From Micromonospora sp. WMMD961 (lineage in GTDB: Bacteria > Actinomycetota > Actinomycetes > Mycobacteriales > Micromonosporaceae), in NCBI RefSeq assembly GCF_029626145.1, contig NZ_JARUBJ010000002.1, positions 2,510,501 to 2,574,500 of the forward strand: a stretch of 64,000 nucleotides of DNA, given 5' to 3'. Under the pieces are notes generated by a model. That model was not told the DNA's origin. It saw only the letters and a program-made list of their open reading frames with translations, and searched no databases. The position numbers were made by a program, and so were the translations under genes. Position 1 is the stretch's first letter. Each line of letters opens with the position of its first letter. Positions 17,604 to 24,732 of this stretch are shown piece after piece.

Positions 17604-18838
17604 GGGTCGGCCTGGTCAGCCAGTGGTATCCGCCGGAGGGTGTGTTCATCCCCGGCAACCTGGCACAGCACCTGGCCGCGCGCGGCCACCACGTCCGGGT
17701 GCTCACCACCTACCCGAGCTATCCGCACGGGCGGCTCTACCCGGGCTGGCGGCAACGCTGGCGGCATGTCGAGATGCAGGGCGCCGTCGCGGTGCGACGG
17801 GTGCCCGCGTACCCGAGCCACGACACGTCGGCGCTGCGCCGAGCGGCCAGCCACCTCACCTTCGGCCTGAGTAGCGCGCTCGCCGGCCCGAGCTGGCTCG
17901 GTGGGGTCGACGTCACGTACGTCTACCATCCGCCGCCCACGGCGGTCGCCGCGGCAGCGCTCGTCCGGGCCGCCCGGCGTACCCCGATCGTCCTGCACGT
18001 GCAGGACATGTGGCCTGATTCAGTCCTGCATTCCGGGATGTCCCCGACCGGTCTCGCCGGACGAGCGGTGGCGGGTGGTCTGGACGTCCTCATGCGGTCG
18101 GCCTACCGGTTGGCGGCCGCGATCGTGGTGATCTCACCGGCGATGGCAGCCCTCGTGGTGGAGCGGGGTGCCGATCCGAGCCGCGTGCGTGTGGTGTGGA
18201 ACTGGACCGACGACGTTCTGTTCCGGCCCGTGGCACCGACGGACGCGGCCCGCGCCACGCTCGGACGACGGGACCGGTGCACGGTGATGTTCACCGGCAA
18301 CCTCGGTCTGCTTCAGGGCGTGGACACGGCCATTCGCGCGGCGTCCGCCGTCCGGGACCGGGTGGACCTTGTTCTGGTCGGATCGGGTGCCTACGAGGAC
18401 GAGGCCCGCAGGCTCGCTACCGAGCTGAACGCTGACAACGTCCGTTTCGTTGGTCGCCGCGCCCCGACGGAGATGGCAGACCTGTACGCGGCGGCCGACT
18501 GGCAGCTGGTGTGCCTGCGGGATCTGCCGGCGCTACGCGGCACCGTCCCGTCGAAGCTGCAGGCCGCTTTTGCCTGCGGCGCTCCGGTGATCGCCGCGCT
18601 GGGCGGGGACGCCGCCGCTCTGGTGGATTCGGCGGGAGCTGGGCTGGTCTGCCCACCGGGGGACTGGGCGGCGCTCGCGGACCGCATGCGGCAGGCGGCC
18701 GACACGGCCGCGGCCGACCGCGCCGCGATGGGCCAGCGAGCACGCCTGGCCTACCAGGAGCGGATGTGTGTGCGGGTCGGCGTCGACCAGTTCGAGGACA
18801 TTCTGACGAAGGTGGCAGCAGGGAAAGGACGGCCATGA
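17600..18838 (+). CDS. Glycosyltransferase, WbuB-like (GT4)
   Basis: A 412-residue GT4 enzyme that begins VGLVSQWYPPEGVFIPGN and continues HVRVLTTYPSYPHGRLYPGW, the pattern of WbuB-type transferases. The donor domain has VMFTGNLGLLQGVDTAI near residue 235 and LVCLRDLPALRGTVPSKLQA near residue 305. In E. coli O26 and S. aureus-like loci a related transferase accompanies the L-FucNAc genes, and here it lies between capF and capG, overlapping both (GTGA and ATGA). Transfer of L-FucNAc to a lipid-linked sugar is therefore the best guess. The start is GTG 17600; upstream sequence is capF shadow. Confidence 0.87.
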   Translation: MRVGLVSQWYPPEGVFIPGNLAQHLAARGHHVRVLTTYPSYPHGRLYPGWRQRWRHVEMQGAVAVRRVPAYPSHDTSALRRAASHLTFGLSSALAGPSWLGGVDVTYVYHPPPTAVAAAALVRAARRTPIVLHVQDMWPDSVLHSGMSPTGLAGRAVAGGLDVLMRSAYRLAAAIVVISPAMAALVVERGADPSRVRVVWNWTDDVLFRPVAPTDAARATLGRRDRCTVMFTGNLGLLQGVDTAIRAASAVRDRVDLVLVGSGAYEDEARRLATELNADNVRFVGRRAPTEMADLYAAADWQLVCLRDLPALRGTVPSKLQAAFACGAPVIAALGGDAAALVDSAGAGLVCPPGDWAALADRMRQAADTAAADRAAMGQRARLAYQERMCVRVGVDQFEDILTKVAAGKGRP

Positions 18839-19959
18839 CCCGTGTGATGACGCTGGTGGGTACCCGGCCGGAGATCATCCGGCTCTCGCGCGTGATGGCG
18901 AGGCTGGACGACGTGGTGGAGCACGTGCTGGTCCACACCGGCCAGAACTGGGACAGCTCGTTGTCCGAGATCTTCTTCAAGGAGTTGCGGATCCGGGAGC
19001 CGGACCGGTTCCTGCGCGTGGACACCTCGACGCTCGGTCGGGTGCTCGGCGGCGTGCTGGTCGGTGTGGAGGAGGCAATCGCTGAGCTTCGGCCGGACGC
19101 GCTGCTCGTGCTCGGTGACACCAACAGCTGCATCGGCGCGCTGATGGCCCGCCGGCTGCGGGTACCCGTCTACCACATGGAGGCCGGCAACCGTTGTTTC
19201 GACCTCAACGTGCCGGAGGAGACGAACCGACGTCTGGTGGACCACGTCGCCGACTTCAATCTCGTCTACACGGAGCACGCCCGGCGGAACCTGCTGGCCG
19301 AAGGGCTGCACCCGCGCCGGATCCTGCACACCGGTTCACCCATGCGAGAGGTGCTCGAGCACTACCGGACGGACATCGAGGCCTCCGCGATCCTGCGGCA
19401 GCTGGAGCTGACGCCGGGCCGGTACTTCCTGGTCAGCGCGCACCGCGAGGAGAACGTGGACAGCCCGGACCGGTTGGCCCGGTTGCTGGAATGCCTCCGC
19501 GCTGTTCGTGACCGCTGGCACTTCCCGGTCCTGGTGTCCACCCACCCCCGGACCCGCAAACGGCTGGAGTCGTTGGCGCCCGGCGCGGCGGCGCTCGACG
19601 GGATCGCCTTCCACGAGCCGTTCGGTCTGCTCGACTACGTGCACCTGCAGACGAAGGCCTACTGCACGTTGTCGGACAGCGGCACGATCAGCGAGGAGTC
19701 GGCGATCCTCAACTTCGCCGCGGTGACGCTGCGGGAGTCGATCGAACGCCCCGAGGCGTTGGACGCCGGCGGCATCATCATGACCGGTCTCGACCCGCAT
19801 GGTGTGGTGGAGGCGATCCAGGTGACCGTCGACCAGGTCCGCGCCGAGGGAGTCCCCTGTCCGGTCGACTACCAGGTTCGGGACACGTCCCGCCGGGTGG
19901 TCGACTTCGTCCTGTCCACGGTCCGCCGGCACCACGACTGGGCGGGCATCCGCCGCTGA
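18835..19959 (+). CDS. capG: CapG/FnlC-type UDP-GlcNAc 2-epimerase family protein
   Basis: Third step toward UDP-L-FucNAc, the C2 epimerisation. The 374-residue protein belongs to the WecB family: TLVGTRPEIIRLSRVMARLD at the N terminus, HTGQNWD, LVLGDTNSCIGALMARRL near residue 100, HMEAGNRCFDLNVPEETNR near residue 117, SAHREENVD near residue 200 and CTLSDSGTISEESAIL near residue 280. The glutamate and histidine signature of the family is complete. It would be called a generic WecB alone, but directly following CapE, CapF and a WbuB-like transferase it is best read as CapG. Its ATG overlaps the preceding stop and follows AAGGA. A strong hairpin ends the operon. Confidence 0.9.
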   Translation: MTRVMTLVGTRPEIIRLSRVMARLDDVVEHVLVHTGQNWDSSLSEIFFKELRIREPDRFLRVDTSTLGRVLGGVLVGVEEAIAELRPDALLVLGDTNSCIGALMARRLRVPVYHMEAGNRCFDLNVPEETNRRLVDHVADFNLVYTEHARRNLLAEGLHPRRILHTGSPMREVLEHYRTDIEASAILRQLELTPGRYFLVSAHREENVDSPDRLARLLECLRAVRDRWHFPVLVSTHPRTRKRLESLAPGAAALDGIAFHEPFGLLDYVHLQTKAYCTLSDSGTISEESAILNFAAVTLRESIERPEALDAGGIIMTGLDPHGVVEAIQVTVDQVRAEGVPCPVDYQVRDTSRRVVDFVLSTVRRHHDWAGIRR

Positions 19960-19971
19960 ACGGCGGGACAC

Positions 19972-20007
19972 GCAGCGGGCCGGCGACCAAGGTCGCCGGC
20001 CCGCTGC
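19972..20007. terminator. Bidirectional terminator between the two arms of the polysaccharide locus
   Basis: A perfect GC-rich inverted repeat, arms 19972-19988 and 19991-20007, lies between capG on the plus strand and the PglF-like gene on the minus strand. The central bases must form the loop, so about 15 pairs can form. It can serve both convergent transcripts. Confidence 0.8.
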
Positions 20008-20022
20008 ATGTGTGACACAGCC

Positions 20023-21888
20023 CTACCGGGCCAGCGGCACGTGGATCGTTCCCTCCCTGGTGCCTGCCGGGGTGCACAGCGCCGCCAGGTGGGCGATCAG
20101 CTTCTCCGCGTCGTCGTACGGGTCGAGTCCGCCCACGTCGAGCGGGTCGAGTGCCGGCACGGTGACGTGTGAGATGAGCGGATGGAGCGGACGGTCGTCG
20201 ACCTCGCCGGTGCCGAGCAGGTCCTCGTGGAGTTTCTCGCCGGGCCGAAGCCCGGTGTAGACGATCGGCACCCGACTGTCGGCCTGCTCGGCCATCTGCC
20301 TGGCCAGGTCGGCGATGCGTACCGGCGCGCCCATGTCCAGTACGAGGGCCTCTCCGTCCCGGCCGATCTCGGCGGCCTGGAGCACCAGCCGTACCGCCTC
20401 CTCCAGCGTCATCAGGTAGCGGGTGACGTCCGGATGGGTCACTGTCAACGGACTGCCCGTCTCGATCTGGCGTTGGAACGCGGTGACCACCGAGCCGCGG
20501 CTGCTGAGCACGTTGCCGAAGCGGACACTGAGGAAGGTGCCGGGGAACCGGCCCGCGGCGTGCGCGGTCAACCGTTCGGTGATGCGCTTGGAGTAGCCGA
20601 GCACGCTGATCGGGTCGGCGGCCTTGTCGGTGCTGATGTTGACGAACTTGGCGACGTCGCGGCAGGCGTCCAGCACCGAGAGAGTGCCCCACACGTTGGT
20701 CATCACCGCTTCGCCGGGATTGCGCTGCAGGAGCGTGAGGTGCTTCAGCGCCGCGGCGTGGAAGATGACGTCCGGCCTACGCTCTCGGATGATGCGCCGG
20801 ACACGCTCGTCGTCGCGCAGGTCGGCAAGGATCAGCTCGGGGCCGTCGAGCATGGCCCGCCCGTTCAGCGACATCTGTAGGGCGTGCAGGGCGGACTCGT
20901 CGCGGTCGAGCATCATCAGCTCGCCGGGGTCGGTCTTCAGGACCTGACGACACAGTTCCGAACCGATCGAGCCGCCGGCGCCGGTGACCAGCACCCGCAG
21001 ACCGGCGAGACCGTCGCCGTTCAGCGTGAGGTCGCCGACCACCTGCCGACGTCCCAGCAGGTCACTGATCTGCACGTCCCGTACGTCGGTGACGGTGATC
21101 CGGTGGTCGACCAGTTCGCGGACCGGCGGCAGCACCTTGAAGGCCGCTCCGGTCTGCAGGGTGGCCTCGCGGATCTGGCGGATCAGCGCGGCGTCGGCGC
21201 TGGCCACCGAGAAGATGACGGTGGTGGCGCCGGTGCGGCGGACCGCCTCGGCGAGGTCCGCCCGGCCGCCCAGCACGCGGACGCCACCGAAGCGCAGGTT
21301 GCGCTTGTCGGGGTCGTCGTCGAGCGCGCCGACCGGCAGGTACCGGCCGCGTGGATCGCCGAGCATCGCGCGCAGGAGCCCCTGACCGGCATCACCGAGG
21401 CCGAACAGCAGCACCGGCGTGGCGGAGCGCACGTCGGGCCGCATCGCGAGGTCGTGCCGGTGCCGGTACGCGGAGCGGGCGGCGAGCATCAGCAGCAGCG
21501 TCAGTGCTCCGCCGATCAGCGGAGTGCTGGCCGGCACCGGTCGGTTGGCCGACGGCAGCAGCCCGATCAGCAGGATGGCGATGGGGGTGGCGACGTTACC
21601 GGCGAGCCCCCGCACCTCCTGAAGGCTGCCGAGCGGGTGCCGGCCCGAGTGGAGCCGGCGTACCGCAGCGATCGCCACGTACATCAACGCCGCGACACCG
21701 CCGATGCTGGCCGCGCGGCTCAGCTGTCCGGTCGGCGGGTGGAACTCGTAGCGGGTCCAGACGGCGGCGACGAAGCCACCCACCCAGGCTGCGGTGTCGG
21801 TGGCGAGGAAACCCAGGGCGCGGCGGCGCGCCCTGACCCGACGGACCCGTTGTTCGGCAGGCTCGGTCCTCTCGGTGTCCTGCGGCAT
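20023..21888 (-). CDS. Membrane-anchored UDP-GlcNAc 4,6-dehydratase (PglF/CapD-like)
   Basis: Probably converts UDP-GlcNAc to the 4-keto-6-deoxy sugar, the first step of bacillosamine synthesis. The 621-residue protein has four N-terminal membrane helices, a CoA-binding-like Rossmann domain (LLFGLGDAGQGLLRAML near residue 155) and a C-terminal SDR domain with TGAGGSIGSELCRQ near residue 292, HAAALKHLTLL, ISTDKAADPISVLGYSKR and RFGNVLSSRGSVVTAF. The catalytic TDK is present, but the residue four before the lysine is Leu, where PglF/WbpM have Met and FlaA1 has Tyr. It is last in a minus-strand set with PglD-, PglE- and PglC-like genes, separated from them by 127 bases, so it may have its own promoter. 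Confidence 0.88.
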   Translation of the reverse strand: MPQDTERTEPAEQRVRRVRARRRALGFLATDTAAWVGGFVAAVWTRYEFHPPTGQLSRAASIGGVAALMYVAIAAVRRLHSGRHPLGSLQEVRGLAGNVATPIAILLIGLLPSANRPVPASTPLIGGALTLLLMLAARSAYRHRHDLAMRPDVRSATPVLLFGLGDAGQGLLRAMLGDPRGRYLPVGALDDDPDKRNLRFGGVRVLGGRADLAEAVRRTGATTVIFSVASADAALIRQIREATLQTGAAFKVLPPVRELVDHRITVTDVRDVQISDLLGRRQVVGDLTLNGDGLAGLRVLVTGAGGSIGSELCRQVLKTDPGELMMLDRDESALHALQMSLNGRAMLDGPELILADLRDDERVRRIIRERRPDVIFHAAALKHLTLLQRNPGEAVMTNVWGTLSVLDACRDVAKFVNISTDKAADPISVLGYSKRITERLTAHAAGRFPGTFLSVRFGNVLSSRGSVVTAFQRQIETGSPLTVTHPDVTRYLMTLEEAVRLVLQAAEIGRDGEALVLDMGAPVRIADLARQMAEQADSRVPIVYTGLRPGEKLHEDLLGTGEVDDRPLHPLISHVTVPALDPLDVGGLDPYDDAEKLIAHLAALCTPAGTREGTIHVPLAR

Positions 21889-22015
21889 GTCTGACTCCCG
21901 TCTCCGACCGGTTGGCCCCGCAGAGCAGGGGGTTTGAGGCTCTTTATCCTTTTTACACTTCTATGGAATGATTTGCGGAGTAAACGGCCGGAGATGGAGC
22001 TGCGGACCGACCAGC
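21889..22015 (-). promoter_or_regulatory. Intergenic region with a possible promoter for the dehydratase
   Basis: This 127-base gap separates the PglD-like and PglF-like genes. It contains an AT-rich patch around 21940-21975, rare in this window, that could carry a promoter for the dehydratase. I cannot assign -35 and -10 boxes with confidence. Confidence 0.3.
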
Positions 22016-22654
22016 TCAGTGCGCCGGTACGCCCTTGACCACCACTCCGTCGGGTACGTCCCGCACCACGCAGGCGCCAGCGCCGACGGTGCTGTCCCGG
22101 CCTATCCGGCGGCCCTGCAGCACCGCCGCCGTGGTCCCCACCAGCACGCCCTCCTCCAGGTGGCAGTCACCGGAGATCGCGGCGAGTGGATTGACCGAGA
22201 CGAAGTCGGCCAGCACCGAGTCGTGCCCCACCGTGCTGTTCTGATTGAGGTGCACGTGCCGGCCCACTGTCACGTTGGTGGTGATCCGGGCACCGGCGAA
22301 GACGACCAGGCCGGGCCCGTACCGCGTGTCCGGCCCGAGCGTCGCGTCCGGATGGACCAGGCTCCCGGCCGGCGTGCCGTATGCGTCGACCCGCGCGGCG
22401 ACCGCTCGTCGCACCTGTGGGTCGCCGATCCCGATGACGTGGTGGAGATCCGCCGGCGCGTCACGTAGCCACGCGAGCCCACCCAGGTACGGCGCCTCCA
22501 GGCGCTGAACCCGCTTCAGGTTCTCCTCCGACGGCCGGTCGTCGACGAAACCGACCAGGTCCCACTGTGGCCCTCCGGCGAGCGCGGCCGCCCGTGCGAT
22601 GGCCAGCGCCTCCCGGCCGTGGCCGCCGCAGCCCACGATGACCAGTGGCGTCAC
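22016..22654 (-). CDS. Sugar O/N-acetyltransferase, NeuD/PglD family
   Basis: A 212-residue acetyltransferase. The N-terminal PglD-type Rossmann half reads VTPLVIVGCGGHGREALAIA, with FVDDRPSEENLKRV and HHVIGIGDP. The C-terminal left-handed beta-helix of hexapeptide repeats follows (VHPDATLGPDTRYGPG, VGRHVHLNQNSTVGHDSVLA, VGAGACVVRDVPDG, VVKGVPA). The likely catalytic histidine lies in NSTVGHDS. In the bacillosamine route it would acetylate the C4 amine of UDP-4-amino-4,6-dideoxy-GlcNAc. Its GTG start overlaps the stop of the aminotransferase gene, which makes that substrate. The long frame upstream of 22654 is aminotransferase shadow. Confidence 0.87.
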   Translation of the reverse strand: MTPLVIVGCGGHGREALAIARAAALAGGPQWDLVGFVDDRPSEENLKRVQRLEAPYLGGLAWLRDAPADLHHVIGIGDPQVRRAVAARVDAYGTPAGSLVHPDATLGPDTRYGPGLVVFAGARITTNVTVGRHVHLNQNSTVGHDSVLADFVSVNPLAAISGDCHLEEGVLVGTTAAVLQGRRIGRDSTVGAGACVVRDVPDGVVVKGVPAH

Positions 22655-23799
22655 CCGCAGGTCGCTCCCGTCCGAACGGCCAGGAACCCTTCGATCGCGC
22701 CGAACACGGTGGCGACCTGTTGCTCGGTGAGGCCGCTGCCGCTGGGCAGGGTCAACCCCTCGGCGAAGAGATCGTCCGCCGCCCCGGTGAGCAGGCTCTC
22801 GAAGTCGGCGTACGCGGGCTGTCGGTGCATCGGCTTCCACACCGGCCGCGTCTCGATGTTCTGAGCGGCGAGGTGGGCGGCGAGATCGGCGGCCCGCCAA
22901 CCGGAGCTATCCGGCCGTACCCGGATGACGGTGAGCCAGCAGTTGGACTCGACGTCCTCGGCGCCGACCAGTTCCACGCCGGGCACCGAGGCGAAGAGCT
23001 TCGCGTACCGGTCCCGCAGCAGGCGACGGCGACCGATCATTCCGTCGAGCCGGGCAAGTTGGGCCCGGCCCAGCGCGGCCAGCAGGTTGCTGAGGCGGTA
23101 GTTGTAGCCGGTCTCCCGGTGCTCGTAGTGCGTCACGGGCTCCCTGGCCTGGCTGGCCAGGTGTCGGGCGCGGGCCAGCAGCGACAGGTCGTCGGAGACG
23201 AGCATCCCGCCGCTGGACGTCGTTATGATCTTGTTGCCGTTGAACGACAGTGCGCCGACCTGACCGAACGAGCCGGCCGCCCGGCCGTGCTCTGTCGCCC
23301 CGAGCGCCTCCGCCGCGTCCTCGACGACCGGCACGCCCGCATCCCCACACACCGGCAGCAACGCCGGGTAGTCGGCGCAGCTACCGAACATGTCGACAGG
23401 CACGACCGCGCCGACTCGCTCGCCGCGGGCGCGCAGCCGGTGCAGCAGCTCAGTCAAGAGCGGCACGTCGATGTTGCCGGTGCGCGCGTCACAGTCGACG
23501 AAGACCGGCCGGGCGCCGGTGTAGCGCACGGCGTTCGCGGTGGCCACGAACGTCAGCGTCGGGACGACGACGGCGTCACCGGGCTGGACGCCCACCCCGA
23601 GCAGGGCCAGGTGCAGCGCCGCGGTGCCCGAGCTGACCGCCACCGCGCCGTTGGTGCCGACCCGCGCGGCGACCTCGTTCTCGAAGGCATCCAGGTCGGG
23701 ACCGACGGGTGCGACCCAGCCGGACCGCAGCGCCGCGATGAGATACGACTCCTCCAGGGGCCCGACATCGGGATGGGAGAGGTGCACTCTGTCCGTCAT
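22651..23799 (-). CDS. DegT/DnrJ/EryC1 aminotransferase (PglE-like)
   Basis: A PLP-dependent sugar aminotransferase of 382 residues that would aminate C4 of the 4-keto-6-deoxy UDP-GlcNAc. It shows the start HLSHPDVGPLEESYLIAALR, VAVSSGTAALHLAL near residue 50, VEDAAEALGA near residue 160, and SFNGNKIITTSSGGMLVSDD, in which the PLP lysine is the K of GNKI. NYRLSNLLAALGRAQL and the C-terminal RPVWKPMHRQPAY are also typical. ATG 23799 overlaps the stop of the sugar transferase gene (ATGA). The much longer upstream frame is a shadow of that gene. Confidence 0.92.
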   Translation of the reverse strand: MTDRVHLSHPDVGPLEESYLIAALRSGWVAPVGPDLDAFENEVAARVGTNGAVAVSSGTAALHLALLGVGVQPGDAVVVPTLTFVATANAVRYTGARPVFVDCDARTGNIDVPLLTELLHRLRARGERVGAVVPVDMFGSCADYPALLPVCGDAGVPVVEDAAEALGATEHGRAAGSFGQVGALSFNGNKIITTSSGGMLVSDDLSLLARARHLASQAREPVTHYEHRETGYNYRLSNLLAALGRAQLARLDGMIGRRRLLRDRYAKLFASVPGVELVGAEDVESNCWLTVIRVRPDSSGWRAADLAAHLAAQNIETRPVWKPMHRQPAYADFESLLTGAADDLFAEGLTLPSGSGLTEQQVATVFGAIEGFLAVRTGATCG

Positions 23800-24545
23800 C
23801 GGCGTTCGCCCTGCCGTACCGTCACCGCGGTGCGAAGCCCCGTCGGGACGGTCCGCAACGAGGCCGTGGCACCGCCCGGACTGCCGAGAAATGTCGGAGC
23901 AGTGGCCACACCGGCGGCCGAGATCCCCTCCCGGCGCAGCACAGTGCGGACCGTCGCGGCCAGGATCGTCAGGTCGAGTCCGAGACAGCGGGTGTCGACG
24001 TACTCCACGTCGAGGTCGAACTTCGTCTCCCAGCTCAGCCCGTTTCGGCCGCGTACCTGGGCCAGGCCGGTAACGCCCGGACGCACCTCGTGCCGGCGAG
24101 CCTGCTGAGGTGAGTAGCGGGGCAGGTACTCCGGCAGCAGCGGGCGAGGGCCGACGAGGCTCATCTCGCCCCGCAGCACGTTCCAGAGCGTGGGTAGCTC
24201 GTCGAGGCTGGTGGCACGCAGCCAACGTCCGAGCGGCGTCAGCCGGTCGCCGTCTTCGACGAGGCCGCGGCGCGGGTCGGGCGCACGCATCGTGCGAAAC
24301 TTGATCAGCTCGAACGGCACGCCGTGACGGCCTGTGCGGAGCTGCCGGAACAGCACGGGACGCCCCAACCCGACGGCGATCAGTAGCGCCACCGTGGCGA
24401 TCACCGGCACGAGCAGTACGAGCAGGATGACAGCCGCGACGACGTCGATCACCCGCTTGCCGCGATCGGGTCGAACCCCCCGCCGAGGACCTTCGACGGT
24501 ACTCACGCCAGGAACCGGCACCTTCCCCACCTCCTGCTCGGACAA
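23796..24545 (-). CDS. Initiating sugar-phosphate transferase (PglC-like)
   Basis: Transfers the first sugar-phosphate to undecaprenyl phosphate at the membrane. The 249-residue protein is a small monotopic phosphoglycosyltransferase: one hydrophobic segment (VIDVVAAVILLVLLVPVIAT, residues ~32-51), then RQLRTGRHGVPFELIKFRTM, the catalytic DE pair in TSLDELPTLWNVLRGEMSLV, GPRPLLPEYLPRY and RHEVRPGVTGLAQVRGRN. The length fits PglC-type enzymes better than the large WbaP/WcaJ type. It is the first gene of a PglC-PglE-PglD unit with overlapping starts, so the donor is probably UDP-diacetylbacillosamine, giving a diNAcBac-initiated repeat unit. Confidence 0.9.
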   Translation of the reverse strand: MSEQEVGKVPVPGVSTVEGPRRGVRPDRGKRVIDVVAAVILLVLLVPVIATVALLIAVGLGRPVLFRQLRTGRHGVPFELIKFRTMRAPDPRRGLVEDGDRLTPLGRWLRATSLDELPTLWNVLRGEMSLVGPRPLLPEYLPRYSPQQARRHEVRPGVTGLAQVRGRNGLSWETKFDLDVEYVDTRCLGLDLTILAATVRTVLRREGISAAGVATAPTFLGSPGGATASLRTVPTGLRTAVTVRQGERR

Positions 24546-24732
24546 ACGCCACTTATGGGTTTACCAGCCACACGAGTGCGATATAGCGCAAACAATCACA
24601 GTCGGTGTTGATCCCGTCGGAACAACGCAGACCGGGACGGGAAGACACGGGTGTCAGCTGGTGGTGGGGTGGAACGGCTCTCCAGCGCGAAACTGTCGAC
24701 CAGTCGGCCCAAACTGTTGGCCAGTCGGCGCG

